51,882 bases of DNA, taken from the NCBI GenBank assembly GCA_902801025.1, contig CADCGZ010000002.1, positions 1-51,882 on the forward strand. Direction: 5' to 3'. A program made the position numbers and the translations under genes. The notes beneath the pieces are model-generated. The model saw nothing but the letters and a program-made list of their open reading frames with translations, had not been told where the DNA came from and ran no database searches. Of the stretch, positions 17,712 to 26,406 are shown piece by piece (within the stretch, counting starts at the first letter, position 1; every line of letters begins with the position of its first letter). Source of the DNA: an uncultured bacterium. GTDB taxonomy: Bacteria; Verrucomicrobiota; Kiritimatiellia; RFP12; UBA1067.

Positions 17712-17905
17712 GTGTGCTTCGGCCTAAAGGGCCTCGCACCAAGACGGCAGCAGGAGCCGCGCGACAAGACGACAACAGGGGCCTCACACCAAGACAATAG
17801 CGTTAAGGGCGGCCTCGCACCAAGACGGCGGCAGGGGCCTCGCACCAAGACGCCGAGATAGTGGCCGCGGGACAAGACGCCAGCATTAAGGGCCTCGTGC
17901 CAAGA
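17712..17905. repeat. RAYT-associated repeat array, left
   Basis: It opens with a 35-bp unit (17712-17746, GTGTGCTTCGGCCTAAAGG... CCAAGACG) containing a GGCC-TAAAG-GGCC hairpin. About seven imperfect units of 25-31 bp follow, each beginning GGCC. Two flavours alternate: GGCCTCGCACCAAGACG and GGCCGCGCGACAAGACG. The array ends just downstream of the RAYT stop codon. The same 35-bp unit recurs at 18947-18981 and inverted at 19149-19183. Confidence 0.85.
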
Positions 17906-17915
17906 ATTCTATCTT

Positions 17916-18914
17916 TCAATCCGAAACACAGCGGCTGAACCTAAAGTCTGTCGCCGACGTCGCGTAGAGCGACAGCCCACCTGTCGTGGAAGTAGCAAAA
18001 TTTGCGAGCGCGTCGTTGATGCCATGCCAGGCATCATAGCGCGATGAGCCTGGTGCGGCAACGCGGGAGAGAAGCAACAACCGCCCGTCGGCAAACTGCC
18101 GAGGCTCGTCGCCCTTGGGCCGGTAGACGAGCGCGAGCGGGTCGGGCACGGCCCTGATCATTGGCGCTCCGCGGGCAATGAGCGCCCGCGCCACTTCGCG
18201 CTCACATGGCGAAATAAAAGTTCCAGCAAGCACAAAACCCTTGTCGACGGCTGTCATCAGACGTTCCAATACAGTCGAATAGCCTTTCCCTGGAATTCGC
18301 CGAGAGAGCCTAATCGCGCAAATTTTTCTTTCAGGGGCCAAGAGCTCAATCGCGCCCGCCGCGCTCCACCACTCGTCGCCGGGGATGCGCGGAGATGAAA
18401 TAGGCTCAAGCACCTTAAGCGGCGGCGGATGGCCATGCATGAGATGCCATTTAAGAGGGTTGTTCTCGATATATTTGTCGGCAAGCTCGATTATCTCCCG
18501 GCTGAGACAGAGGCGGTCATGGTAGCCGCGTTCCCACTCGAATTCGACGCCGATTTTTGCGCTGCCGAATTTTGTCCAGCGCTTGAAGTTGTTGATAAAC
18601 TGCGCAAGCTTGGCGAGCGGACGATCCATGCCCGGCTTGATATAGAGCCTTAGATGCACATGGTCGGGCATGATCACCGATTTCTCCACAATGATGTCGT
18701 CTCTGCGGCGCTCTTCTATGGAGAGCGTCGACAGTGCCGCCATGCCGGCAGGAGAATATAGCAGTCTACCATTGTCGTCGACAGAACCAAAAACTTTGGC
18801 GCGCCTCGCGACCGCAAAGGTGATGAAAATCGCCGCACCACGCGAGTAGTCATAGCCCTTGAAGCGGCGATAATGACCGGCCCCGGCACAGCGAGATATT
18901 GTCTTTAAAGCCAT
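17916..18914 (-). CDS. REP-associated tyrosine transposase (RAYT, Y1_Tnp) with C-terminal extension
   Basis: 332 aa. The N-terminal half is an HUH single-strand transposase of the IS200/REP class: MPDHVHL near residue 83 (the HxH metal site) and DKYIENNPLKW near residue 150, whose Tyr is the likely nucleophile. These enzymes cut and join single strands at REP-type hairpins. About 120 C-terminal residues are not transposase; VLAGTFISPCEREVARALI and FADGRLLLLSRV resemble a SLOG/DprA-like nucleotide-binding fold (inference). It is flanked by two repeat arrays. The -10 box lies 6 nt before the ATG, implying a leaderless message. Confidence 0.85.
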   Translation of the reverse strand: MALKTISRCAGAGHYRRFKGYDYSRGAAIFITFAVARRAKVFGSVDDNGRLLYSPAGMAALSTLSIEERRRDDIIVEKSVIMPDHVHLRLYIKPGMDRPLAKLAQFINNFKRWTKFGSAKIGVEFEWERGYHDRLCLSREIIELADKYIENNPLKWHLMHGHPPPLKVLEPISSPRIPGDEWWSAAGAIELLAPERKICAIRLSRRIPGKGYSTVLERLMTAVDKGFVLAGTFISPCEREVARALIARGAPMIRAVPDPLALVYRPKGDEPRQFADGRLLLLSRVAAPGSSRYDAWHGINDALANFATSTTGGLSLYATSATDFRFSRCVSD

Positions 18915-18920
18915 GGGCAG

Positions 18921-18926
18921 ATTATA
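18921..18926 (-). promoter_or_regulatory. -10 box of the RAYT gene, 6 nt before its ATG
   Basis: GATATAAT on the minus strand with only CTGCCC between it and the ATG at 18914. It suggests a leaderless transcript; no good -35 is visible. Confidence 0.5.
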
Positions 18927-18946
18927 TCACAAACCAGGGGCCCTTG

Positions 18947-19183
18947 GTGTGCTTCGGCCTGAAGGGCCTCGCACCAAGACGACAGCAGCAAGGGCCTCGC
19001 ACCAAGACGATAGCGTTAAAGGCCGCGCGACAAGATGACAGTGTTAGTGACCGCGCGACAAGATAACAACAGTGGCCGCGCACGACATGGCGATAACTTT
19101 TAGAGGCCGCGCTACAAGGGCTGCTCAAAAGGCCAAAGCCTGTCACCCCGTCTTGGTGCGAGGCCCTTTAGGCCGAAGCACAC
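18947..19183. repeat. RAYT-associated repeat array, right, ending in an inverted unit
   Basis: It opens with the 35-bp unit at 18947-18981, followed by about six units starting at 18965, 18993, 19021, 19049, 19074 and 19105 (first spacings exactly 28 bp). It closes with the 35-bp unit in inverted orientation at 19149-19183, abutting the stop codon of the GH-A gene. The inverted unit, with its GGCC hairpin, could also act as that gene's 3' end structure. Confidence 0.85.
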
Positions 19184-19184
19184 C

Positions 19185-20966
19185 TTAGTCGGCGACGTAC
19201 TCGATATCGTCGAGATAGAAGGCAAACGGCTTCCCCTGGCCGCCGAAGTTAAAGCCAAAACCGGTCTTGATCTGAGAGAGATCCTCGCCGTCAAGCGTTA
19301 TGCGGTAGCGCGTCCACGACTTCTTCAGCACTACGTTCTCGAGCTTGCGGTTCGCCGTGTCGTGAAACGGCTTGTCCTTGCCGATGCCGCCCATGAAGAA
19401 GCTCACCTTCTCCCCGCCCTTCTCGCCACGCGCCCAGAAGACGAGCGTCGAGGCCTTCGAGAGATTCACGCCGCCCGGCTTGTCGCCCCAGTCGCCGGCC
19501 GGACTCTGCCAGAAGATTCCCGCCCAGTTGTCGTTCGCGGAATACTCGATCTTCATGCACGTCTCGCCGGAATGCGGCTTCTCCGCGCACTTGTCGTCGA
19601 CCTTCATCGCGCCAGTGTTGCCCATGTAGCCCGATACGTACCACGGGCCGGTCGCGCCGTCGCGGTACACTGGATACGGCATCGCCGCCGCCCTAAGTTC
19701 CTTCTTCGGCTTCGGGCCCTTCCCAATCATCGGCCAGTTCGCATACGCGGCGTTGCCCTTGCCGTCGAAGCAGTACGCATAGAGACGGTAATTGCCTCCG
19801 CCCGGAAGCTTCACCTTCACCTTGTTCGTCCCCTGCCCGGCGACGATCGACTCGTCCCACCCCTCGGGCATCGCGAGCCCAAGCCCGGCCTCGCCGTAGT
19901 ACGACGCCTCGTCGATAAGCGTCCACTGCCACTTCAGCTTGTCGCCGTCGAGATCCTTCGCGGCGACTGAAGCCTCGATCACCTCGCCCTCGGCCGGCGC
20001 GTCCTTCGAGACCTTCATCTCCTCAATTCGCGGGCAGCGGTTCGCAACCTTCCCGCCCCAGAACTTCGCGAGCGTCGCAACGACCTCGAGCTTCGTGCCG
20101 TCAGGGAGCATCGTGCCGAACCACGTCGGCGAAACCTCGTTCTTGTGACCCCAGGTGAAGACGTATCCGCCGAGGCACCACTTGCCCTTCTCGTCGAGGA
20201 TCGTCTTCTCGTATATCTCCCGGTACCAGTCGGCCTTGCGCGTGGAGGTCCATTCAAGAGGAAGTCCGTTCGGCGCCTTACCACACTCGCCCGCGCCCAT
20301 CGGCCCGTATTCCGTAAGGATGTAGGGTATCTTGCCGCCGAGTTCGCGCCAGCGCCTGCCGACGCTCGTCGCGCCGCCGTAGCTGTTGAGCCCCATGTAC
20401 TGGAGCTCCGGCGCATACTGGTTGATTGCGTCGGCCTTGTCCTTCCACATGTCCGCGACGACAGTCCCGACGGGATGGTTCGGATCTGCCTCCTTAACCT
20501 TCTTGGCGAGATGGTTGATGAATTGCCACATCTCCTTTGGGTTCGGTTCTCCGAGTTCCATCTCGTTGCCGAGCGAATAGCAGAGAAGCGCCGGATGGTT
20601 CTTTATCTTCGCGACGGTCTCGAGCACCTCGCGCTCGGTCTTTTCGAGCGCCGCCTTGTTAAGGTAGCTGAAACCGTGGTTGTGGTGGCCGAGCCAGAAG
20701 CCGAGCATCACGGTGTGGCCATACTTCTGCGCTTCGTCCAGCTCCACCTTCGCCTTGTCCGCGCCCCAGGTGCGGAAGGAATTCCCGCCGATCTCCTTCA
20801 GCAGCGCCTTAGAGCCACCGCCACCGCCGCCCTTTATGAAATAGGGCTTGCCGTTGAACGTGAGGTGCCAGGCCCCAGTCGAGCCCTCGATGCGGACAAC
20901 AGAGCCGGCTCCGTGTAGGGCGAGCGCCGCAAAAAGCGGGAGAAGTGCGACAAGTTGGGTTTTCAT
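19185..20966 (-). CDS. Secreted clan GH-A glycosidase (GH2/GH5/GH158-like) with C-terminal binding domain
   Basis: 593 aa; signal peptide about 1-20. A TIM-barrel hydrolase follows: GGNSFRTWG, WLGHHNHGF, the acid/base Glu near 135 in LGNEMELG and the nucleophile Glu near 219 in LTEYGPMG, the spacing expected of clan GH-A. Residues about 310-410 look like an Ig/PKD domain. Residues about 430-593 look like a beta-jelly-roll binding domain ending FYLDDIEYV. The exact family is unsure; a beta-glucanase fits the neighbours. It is divergent from the XylR-type regulator. TATAAT lies 6 nt before the ATG, so translation may be leaderless. Confidence 0.78.
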   Translation of the reverse strand: MKTQLVALLPLFAALALHGAGSVVRIEGSTGAWHLTFNGKPYFIKGGGGGGSKALLKEIGGNSFRTWGADKAKVELDEAQKYGHTVMLGFWLGHHNHGFSYLNKAALEKTEREVLETVAKIKNHPALLCYSLGNEMELGEPNPKEMWQFINHLAKKVKEADPNHPVGTVVADMWKDKADAINQYAPELQYMGLNSYGGATSVGRRWRELGGKIPYILTEYGPMGAGECGKAPNGLPLEWTSTRKADWYREIYEKTILDEKGKWCLGGYVFTWGHKNEVSPTWFGTMLPDGTKLEVVATLAKFWGGKVANRCPRIEEMKVSKDAPAEGEVIEASVAAKDLDGDKLKWQWTLIDEASYYGEAGLGLAMPEGWDESIVAGQGTNKVKVKLPGGGNYRLYAYCFDGKGNAAYANWPMIGKGPKPKKELRAAAMPYPVYRDGATGPWYVSGYMGNTGAMKVDDKCAEKPHSGETCMKIEYSANDNWAGIFWQSPAGDWGDKPGGVNLSKASTLVFWARGEKGGEKVSFFMGGIGKDKPFHDTANRKLENVVLKKSWTRYRITLDGEDLSQIKTGFGFNFGGQGKPFAFYLDDIEYVAD

Positions 20967-20972
20967 GCTCCC

Positions 20973-20978
20973 ATTATA
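20973..20978 (-). promoter_or_regulatory. -10 box of the GH-A gene, 6 nt before its ATG
   Basis: TATAAT on the minus strand followed by GGGAGC and the ATG at 20966. No clear -35. Confidence 0.5.
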
Positions 20979-21030
20979 CTATTTTACGGGCGAGCTCGCA
21001 CACTCTATTGCGTTACAAAAATATGCCCGA

Positions 21031-21059
21031 TTGCGTCATCGCCGGAATTCTGGTACAAT
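21031..21059 (+). promoter_or_regulatory. Promoter of the XylR-type regulator (TTGCGT-17-TACAAT)
   Basis: -35 TTGCGT at 21031-21036, 17-bp spacer, -10 TACAAT at 21054-21059, then 6 nt to the GTG start at 21066. Transcription would begin at or next to the start codon. Confidence 0.7.
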
Positions 21060-21065
21060 AGGGGC

Positions 21066-22214
21066 GTGGATACGGTCCTTTTCATCACCGACCTTCATGT
21101 CGGCTCACACGTTCAGGAGTTCGCAGGCGTCTACGAACGCGCAGCGGCACACCACTGGCGCGTCATCGAGCTTGAACTCTCGCGCTCCGTGCGGCCCTTG
21201 AGCGAACTTGTCGCACAGTGGAAACCAGCGGGCTGTATACTCGAGGGATGCACAGTCAAGGCCACGGAAGCGAAACGAGCGTTCAGGGGCATACCAGTCG
21301 TGAACCTCGACCCCGACGCGAAAACGGCTGCATCGGCGCGCCACACCGTCACGAGCGATCCAGGCACGATAGCGCAGTGGGCGGCGAAGGAGCTTCTGCG
21401 CACAAAGCCCGCCTCCTTCGCATACTTCGGCTGGTGCACGAAGACAGTTTGGAGCGTCGAGCGGGGGCGCCTGTTCAGAGAAGCCGTCAGGCGAGAGTCT
21501 CGCGCCCCGTTCGCGAACTTCGACGCCAACTGGGACATGGGCGACACGCTTGGCGTGCAAAAGAAGCTCGCGAAGTTCCTCGCGCCCCTTCCGAAGCCCG
21601 TCGCGATATTCGCAGTGAACGACTACGCGGCGGTGCAGGTGGCGGAGGCGTGCCGCCTGGCCGGACTTTCCTGCCCCGGCGATTTCACCCTCGTTGGTGT
21701 CGACAACGAGGAGATGCACTGCGAATGCGCAGACCCGACCATCACTTCGATAGAGCTGGACTTCCGAGAGGCAGGCCGCCTTGCCGCCGACCTCCTTGCA
21801 GAGCTGATTGTGAACCCGAAGCTTCCACCGCGCCATCTCAAGTTCGGGCCTGTGCGCCTCGTCCGCAGGCAGTCGACACGCGCGCTGAGATTCAATGACC
21901 CGCGCATTACACGAGCGGTAGAGAGGATACGGCGCGACGCCACCACAGGGCTCACGGCCGCCGACGTTCTTGCAGAGCTTCCCTTCTCACGGCGCGTAGC
22001 CGAGAAACGCTTCCGCGCGGCTACCGGCAAGACGATACTTGAAGAGATACAGGACGTCCGCTTCGAGAAGATCTGCGAGCTTCTGGCGACCGACATCCCA
22101 ATCGGGCATATCGCCGGGAGGTGCGGAATGCAGTCAGACTCGTTCCTTAAGCGTTTTTTCAAGGCGCGTACAGGAATGACCCTGCGCGAGTGGAGAAACG
22201 CCAGACGCGACTAA
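21066..22214 (+). CDS. XylR-type transcription regulator (LacI-like sensor plus AraC helix-turn-helix)
   Basis: About 382 aa from the GTG at 21066. The frame opens at 20955, but a promoter ends 6 nt before this GTG and homology begins with VLFITDLHVGSHVQEF. Residues about 3-270 form a periplasmic-binding-protein-like sugar sensor (VNDYAAVQVAEACRLAGLSCPGDFTLVGVDN). The last 100 form an AraC-family DNA-binding domain with two helix-turn-helices (FKARTGMTLREWR). Such proteins activate glycosidase operons on binding a sugar. It probably controls the divergent GH-A gene and perhaps the GH81 operon. Its last 81 bp overlap coaX on the other strand. Confidence 0.87.
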   Translation: MDTVLFITDLHVGSHVQEFAGVYERAAAHHWRVIELELSRSVRPLSELVAQWKPAGCILEGCTVKATEAKRAFRGIPVVNLDPDAKTAASARHTVTSDPGTIAQWAAKELLRTKPASFAYFGWCTKTVWSVERGRLFREAVRRESRAPFANFDANWDMGDTLGVQKKLAKFLAPLPKPVAIFAVNDYAAVQVAEACRLAGLSCPGDFTLVGVDNEEMHCECADPTITSIELDFREAGRLAADLLAELIVNPKLPPRHLKFGPVRLVRRQSTRALRFNDPRITRAVERIRRDATTGLTAADVLAELPFSRRVAEKRFRAATGKTILEEIQDVRFEKICELLATDIPIGHIAGRCGMQSDSFLKRFFKARTGMTLREWRNARRD

Positions 22215-22967
22215 CCCGGCACCATAGAGCGTGAGGGTCGGGTCGACGACAAAGGGAAGGTCGAGGTCCTTAAGGACCCACTTCGCAAAGCCGCCAGTCG
22301 CGACGAGGTGGAAGTCCGTCTTAAAGTTCTTTTTCAGCTCGGCTACGATCTCGCGCACCATGCCACGATAGCCGACGAGCGCACCAAAGCGCATCGCCTC
22401 CTCGGTAGAGCGGCCGATCTTTGGCGCGCGCCCTGAGCCAATCTTCATGCGGGGGAGTTTTGCCGTCCGCTCGAAAAGGTAGTCGCGCATCAGTGGGAAC
22501 CCAGGTGCAATCACGCCGCCGCGCCAGACGCGGTCGGAAGTGACAACGGCAGCGGTAAGCGCCGTTCCAAAGTCCATCACGAGAACTGGCGCGCCATAGC
22601 GCGACACCGCGCCGGCAGCGTCTGCAAGACGGTCAGCGCCAATAGTCTCCGGCTTCGGGTAGTCGATGGAGATTGAGGTGCTTGGTGCCTGGTGCGCCAT
22701 GTCAAAGCACTTGTACGTGACCTGGCGGAAGGCAAGGCCGTGCGACTTCGCGAACACGCGCCATGCGCGGTCGACTTTCGGCACGACCGAGACGTAGGCG
22801 AGAATGAGTGGGTGAGTGGAGGAGTGGGGGAGTCTTGCCAGCGACTCGACGACTCGAGATGCCTCGGCGAAGCCGCCGTCACAATGGGCCACATGACTCA
22901 CACGGCCGTCGGACCAGAGTCCCACGGCCGTGGAGGTGTTTCCTACGTCTACTACGATGAGCTTCAC
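22134..22967 (-). CDS. coaX: Type III pantothenate kinase
   Basis: 277 aa. It phosphorylates pantothenate, the first step of coenzyme A synthesis. Motifs: DVGNTSTAVGLW (phosphate loop), GADRLADAAGA and DFGTALTA. The usual length is about 255, so the C-terminal tail of about 20 residues is an extension read through the 3' end of the convergent regulator gene (81-bp overlap). Residues about 46-55 (LPHSSTHPL) are encoded by four 8-bp tandem units. The GTG start overlaps the upstream lipoprotein stop as GTGA. Confidence 0.9.
   Translation of the reverse strand: MKLIVVDVGNTSTAVGLWSDGRVSHVAHCDGGFAEASRVVESLARLPHSSTHPLILAYVSVVPKVDRAWRVFAKSHGLAFRQVTYKCFDMAHQAPSTSISIDYPKPETIGADRLADAAGAVSRYGAPVLVMDFGTALTAAVVTSDRVWRGGVIAPGFPLMRDYLFERTAKLPRMKIGSGRAPKIGRSTEEAMRFGALVGYRGMVREIVAELKKNFKTDFHLVATGGFAKWVLKDLDLPFVVDPTLTLYGAGLVASGVSPLAQGHSCTRLEKTLKERV
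22802..22833. repeat. 8-bp micro-tandem repeat inside coaX
   Basis: Four 8-bp units ending in AGT (GAATGAGT, GGGTGAGT, GGAGGAGT, GGGGGAGT) on the plus strand, in frame within coaX. Confidence 0.75.
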
Positions 22968-23458
22968 TTGCAGAGTCGAAGCTGCTGGTCGCAGAATGTC
23001 TTCACGTAGCCATCGTCAGACGCAGCTCTCGCGCGCTCGAGCGCGGCGACCCAGACCTTGCGGCAGGCAGGCGCCTTGGGGCACTTCGGGCACATGACGA
23101 GCTGCGTCACGGAGGCGATCTGTGTGAGCGCGATTGGGTCGCCGTCGTAGGACGTGCCGATCTTCGCCAAGAGCGCGTCGGCCGCGGCAGGCGTCTCGAC
23201 GAACTTCCTCAGCACCTCGGGCTTCGTCGCTTCCTCGACGGCCTTCGGATTCGCGCGCTGCCACTCGTAGGCCATCTGGTAGCCGTCGACATGCGCCATC
23301 GCGGCGCCATACGAGGCGTAGGCAGTCGCGTTGGGCTGGCCAAGTTCGCACTTGGGCTCGAACGCGCCGTACTTCGGCTCTGTCGCGCAACCGGCCGCAA
23401 GAAGAAGGACGAGCGACGCAAGACTCGCGACCCGAATCATTTTTCCCTTTGCAATCAT
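22964..23458 (-). CDS. Lipoprotein of unknown function
   Basis: 164 aa, not recognised. The N-terminal signal ends in the lipobox LAAGC near residue 24, so it is probably anchored in the membrane. The mature part is mostly helical, with a Cys-rich motif MCPKCPKAPAC near 137-147 and three further Cys near the C-terminus, which may form disulfides or bind a metal. AAAGGAG lies 6 nt before the ATG. Its stop overlaps the coaX GTG, so the two are co-transcribed. Confidence 0.7.
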   Translation of the reverse strand: MIAKGKMIRVASLASLVLLLAAGCATEPKYGAFEPKCELGQPNATAYASYGAAMAHVDGYQMAYEWQRANPKAVEEATKPEVLRKFVETPAAADALLAKIGTSYDGDPIALTQIASVTQLVMCPKCPKAPACRKVWVAALERARAASDDGYVKTFCDQQLRLCK

Positions 23459-23493
23459 CTTAAACTCCTTTCGTTTTGCAGTAGCGCTGACGA

Positions 23494-23520
23494 CTCTGCG
23501 TCTCTGCGCCTCTGCGTTAA
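23494..23520. repeat. 8-bp micro-tandem repeat (CTCTGCGT type), copy B
   Basis: CTCTGCGT-CTCTGCGC-CTCTGCGTT, between the oxidoreductase stop and the lipoprotein gene; the same words as 2265-2302. Confidence 0.75.
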
Positions 23521-23523
23521 GAA

Positions 23524-24849
<1,326 letters not shown>

Positions 24850-24870
24850 GTCTCTACCAATTCCCTTTTC

Positions 24871-24913
24871 GTGTATTTAGTGTATTTCGTGGTTTAAAAT
24901 GTATTTCGTGGTC
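24871..24913. repeat. 9-bp micro-tandem repeat (GTATTTCGT type)
   Basis: GTGTATTTA-GTGTATTTC-GTGGTTT followed by another GTATTTCGTGGT, between nadC and the oxidoreductase gene. Confidence 0.7.
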
Positions 24914-24928
24914 TTGCAATCGCCTGTA

Positions 24929-25819
24929 TCAGACCTTGCGCCATTCAAGCGAGAGGTCCACCGACCCCGCCGAGTGGGTTAGGCAGCCGAGCGAAATCGC
25001 GGTAACACCCGTCGCCGCGACTTCTTTCGCGCGCTCCAGCGTGATGCCGCCGGAGGCCTCGGTCTTCGAAATCCCCTTGCACATCTTCACGCACTTCTTC
25101 ATGTCGGCGCAGGACATGTTGTCGAGCATGATCCACTCTGGCTTCGCCTTGAGCGCGCTCGCGCACTCCCGCAAGCTTTCGACCTCGACCTCTACGGCGA
25201 GCTTCGGGAACTTCTTGCGCGCCGCAATAACGGCCTGGTCGAGCTCGTCGGGATTGCCGCCCTTCCAAAGACGGCGGTGGTTGTCCTTCATGAGGACGCG
25301 GTCGTACATTCCAAGCCGATGGTTCGTGCCGCCGCCGCAGAGGACGGCGTACTTCTCGAACACCCTGAGTCCCGGCGTCGTCTTGCGCGTGTCGAGGATA
25401 AGGGTACCGTAGCGCTTCGTCGCGTCGACGAACTTCCGCGCGAGTGTCGCCGTCGCGCACATGCGCTGCATGAAGTTGAGGGCCGTGCGCTCGGCGGCGA
25501 GAATCGACCGCGCCTTGCCGCGGAAGGAAAGGATCGGCTCCTTCGGCTTCACGACGGAACCGTCGGGCTTGTGGATTACGACCTTGATCTTCGGGTCCAC
25601 CGCCTTCATGACGGCCTTTGCGACAGTCGCGCCGGCGACCACGCAGCCAGCGCCCTTTGCATATATCTCGCCCGTCGCGACGGCCTTGGGGTCGACAAGC
25701 GCCTCGCTCGTCGCATCGCACCATTTCGACTTGCGCGCGTCGAGCGCGTCGGCAAGATCCTCGTCCAGCGCAAGCCGTACGGCTGCGCGGGCCCTTGTGG
25801 AAAGCATGACGTCCTTCAT
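24929..25819 (-). CDS. nadC: Nicotinate-nucleotide pyrophosphorylase (quinolinate phosphoribosyltransferase)
   Basis: 296 aa. It converts quinolinate and PRPP to nicotinate mononucleotide in de novo NAD synthesis. The landmarks LNFMQRMCATAT, DTRKTTPGLR, GGGTNHRLGMYDRVLMKDNH and the C-terminal ASGGITLE are diagnostic. nadA and nadB are not in the window. It follows a small membrane protein gene by 16 bases and has no strong ribosome site, so coupling to that message is likely. Confidence 0.93.
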   Translation of the reverse strand: MKDVMLSTRARAAVRLALDEDLADALDARKSKWCDATSEALVDPKAVATGEIYAKGAGCVVAGATVAKAVMKAVDPKIKVVIHKPDGSVVKPKEPILSFRGKARSILAAERTALNFMQRMCATATLARKFVDATKRYGTLILDTRKTTPGLRVFEKYAVLCGGGTNHRLGMYDRVLMKDNHRRLWKGGNPDELDQAVIAARKKFPKLAVEVEVESLRECASALKAKPEWIMLDNMSCADMKKCVKMCKGISKTEASGGITLERAKEVAATGVTAISLGCLTHSAGSVDLSLEWRKV

Positions 25820-25835
25820 GTGGAAGAGACGTCCC

Positions 25836-26069
25836 CTATGCAGGCATCAGGAATTCCCAATGCTTGTAGATCATCACCGTAAGCGTGACGGTGACCACAA
25901 AGGCAATGAGGCCGAAGACAAGCGCGGACATCGCCGCGTTCTTGCTGATGTAGCCGTTGCGCGGCGCGGTGGTGTCGACCGGCTCGAGCTTGAACCTGTC
26001 GGCAATCGCGGCCCCACCGGCGCTTTCGCCGCCGGGGGCCTTCATCGGCTTGGTCTTTTTGATTTTCAT
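25836..26069 (-). CDS. Small single-span membrane protein
   Basis: 77 aa, not recognised. A basic N-terminal region rich in Lys and Gly precedes one hydrophobic helix at about residues 48-70 (SALVFGLIAFVVTVTLTVMIY), with a short tail. The promoter is textbook (TTGACT-18-TATAAT) and its -10 is only 7 nt from the ATG, which supports both the start and a leaderless message. It lies ahead of nadC and probably forms an operon with it. Confidence 0.7.
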   Translation of the reverse strand: MKIKKTKPMKAPGGESAGGAAIADRFKLEPVDTTAPRNGYISKNAAMSALVFGLIAFVVTVTLTVMIYKHWEFLMPA

Positions 26070-26076
26070 GCCGACA

Positions 26077-26106
26077 ATTATACCTAAAACCCTCCCTAAA
26101 AGTCAA
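26077..26106 (-). promoter_or_regulatory. Promoter TTGACT-18-TATAAT, leaderless
   Basis: -35 at 26106-26101 and -10 at 26082-26077 on the minus strand, followed by 7 nt and the ATG at 26069. It drives the small membrane protein gene and probably nadC. Confidence 0.8.
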
Positions 26107-26139
26107 GTGCTGCGGCCAACGGCCCGTCGCAAAGCGAAA

Positions 26140-26171
26140 GAGCCGCGCATCCGAAGATGGATGCACGGCCC
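26140..26171 (-). terminator. Intrinsic terminator after rpsU
   Basis: Stem-loop with 13-base arms (GGGCCGTGCATCC / GGATGCGCGGCTC) and a 6-nt loop, about 30 bases after the rpsU stop, followed by TTTCGCTTT on the minus strand. On the plus strand it is followed by CCTTTTCTTT, so it may work in both directions. Confidence 0.75.
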
Positions 26172-26202
26172 TTTTCTTTCGCGTTTGATTCCGCGAGGAG
26201 CT

Positions 26203-26406
26203 TTAGTTGAGCTCCATGCGGCCGCGGCGCGAACGGTTGCGGATGCGGGCGCGCTGGGATTTCTTGCGCGCCTTGACGCACGGCTTCTCGAAGTAGCGCT
26301 GGTCGCGGATGGTCTTGAGAAGGCCCTCCTTGTCGAGGATCTTCTTCATGCGCTTCAGCCCGCGTTCAACGGACTCGCCCTTCTTGAGCTTGAGCACGAT
26401 AGCCAT
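26203..26406 (-). CDS. rpsU: 30S ribosomal protein S21
   Basis: 67 aa small basic protein of the 30S platform, needed for initiation on many mRNAs. The start at 26406 overlaps the rplQ stop by one base (TAATG) and is preceded by a perfect AAGGAGGTGA ribosome site. The sequence LKKGESVERGLKRMKKILDK and the Arg-rich C-terminus identify S21. Its place at the end of the alpha operon is less common. A terminator follows. Confidence 0.93.
   Translation of the reverse strand: MAIVLKLKKGESVERGLKRMKKILDKEGLLKTIRDQRYFEKPCVKARKKSQRARIRNRSRRGRMELN

Noticed and set aside
17712-19183. CRISPR array
   Set aside because: Unit length varies (25-31 bp), units are imperfect throughout, no constant repeat/spacer alternation exists, and no cas genes are near. 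The RAYT explains the arrays better.
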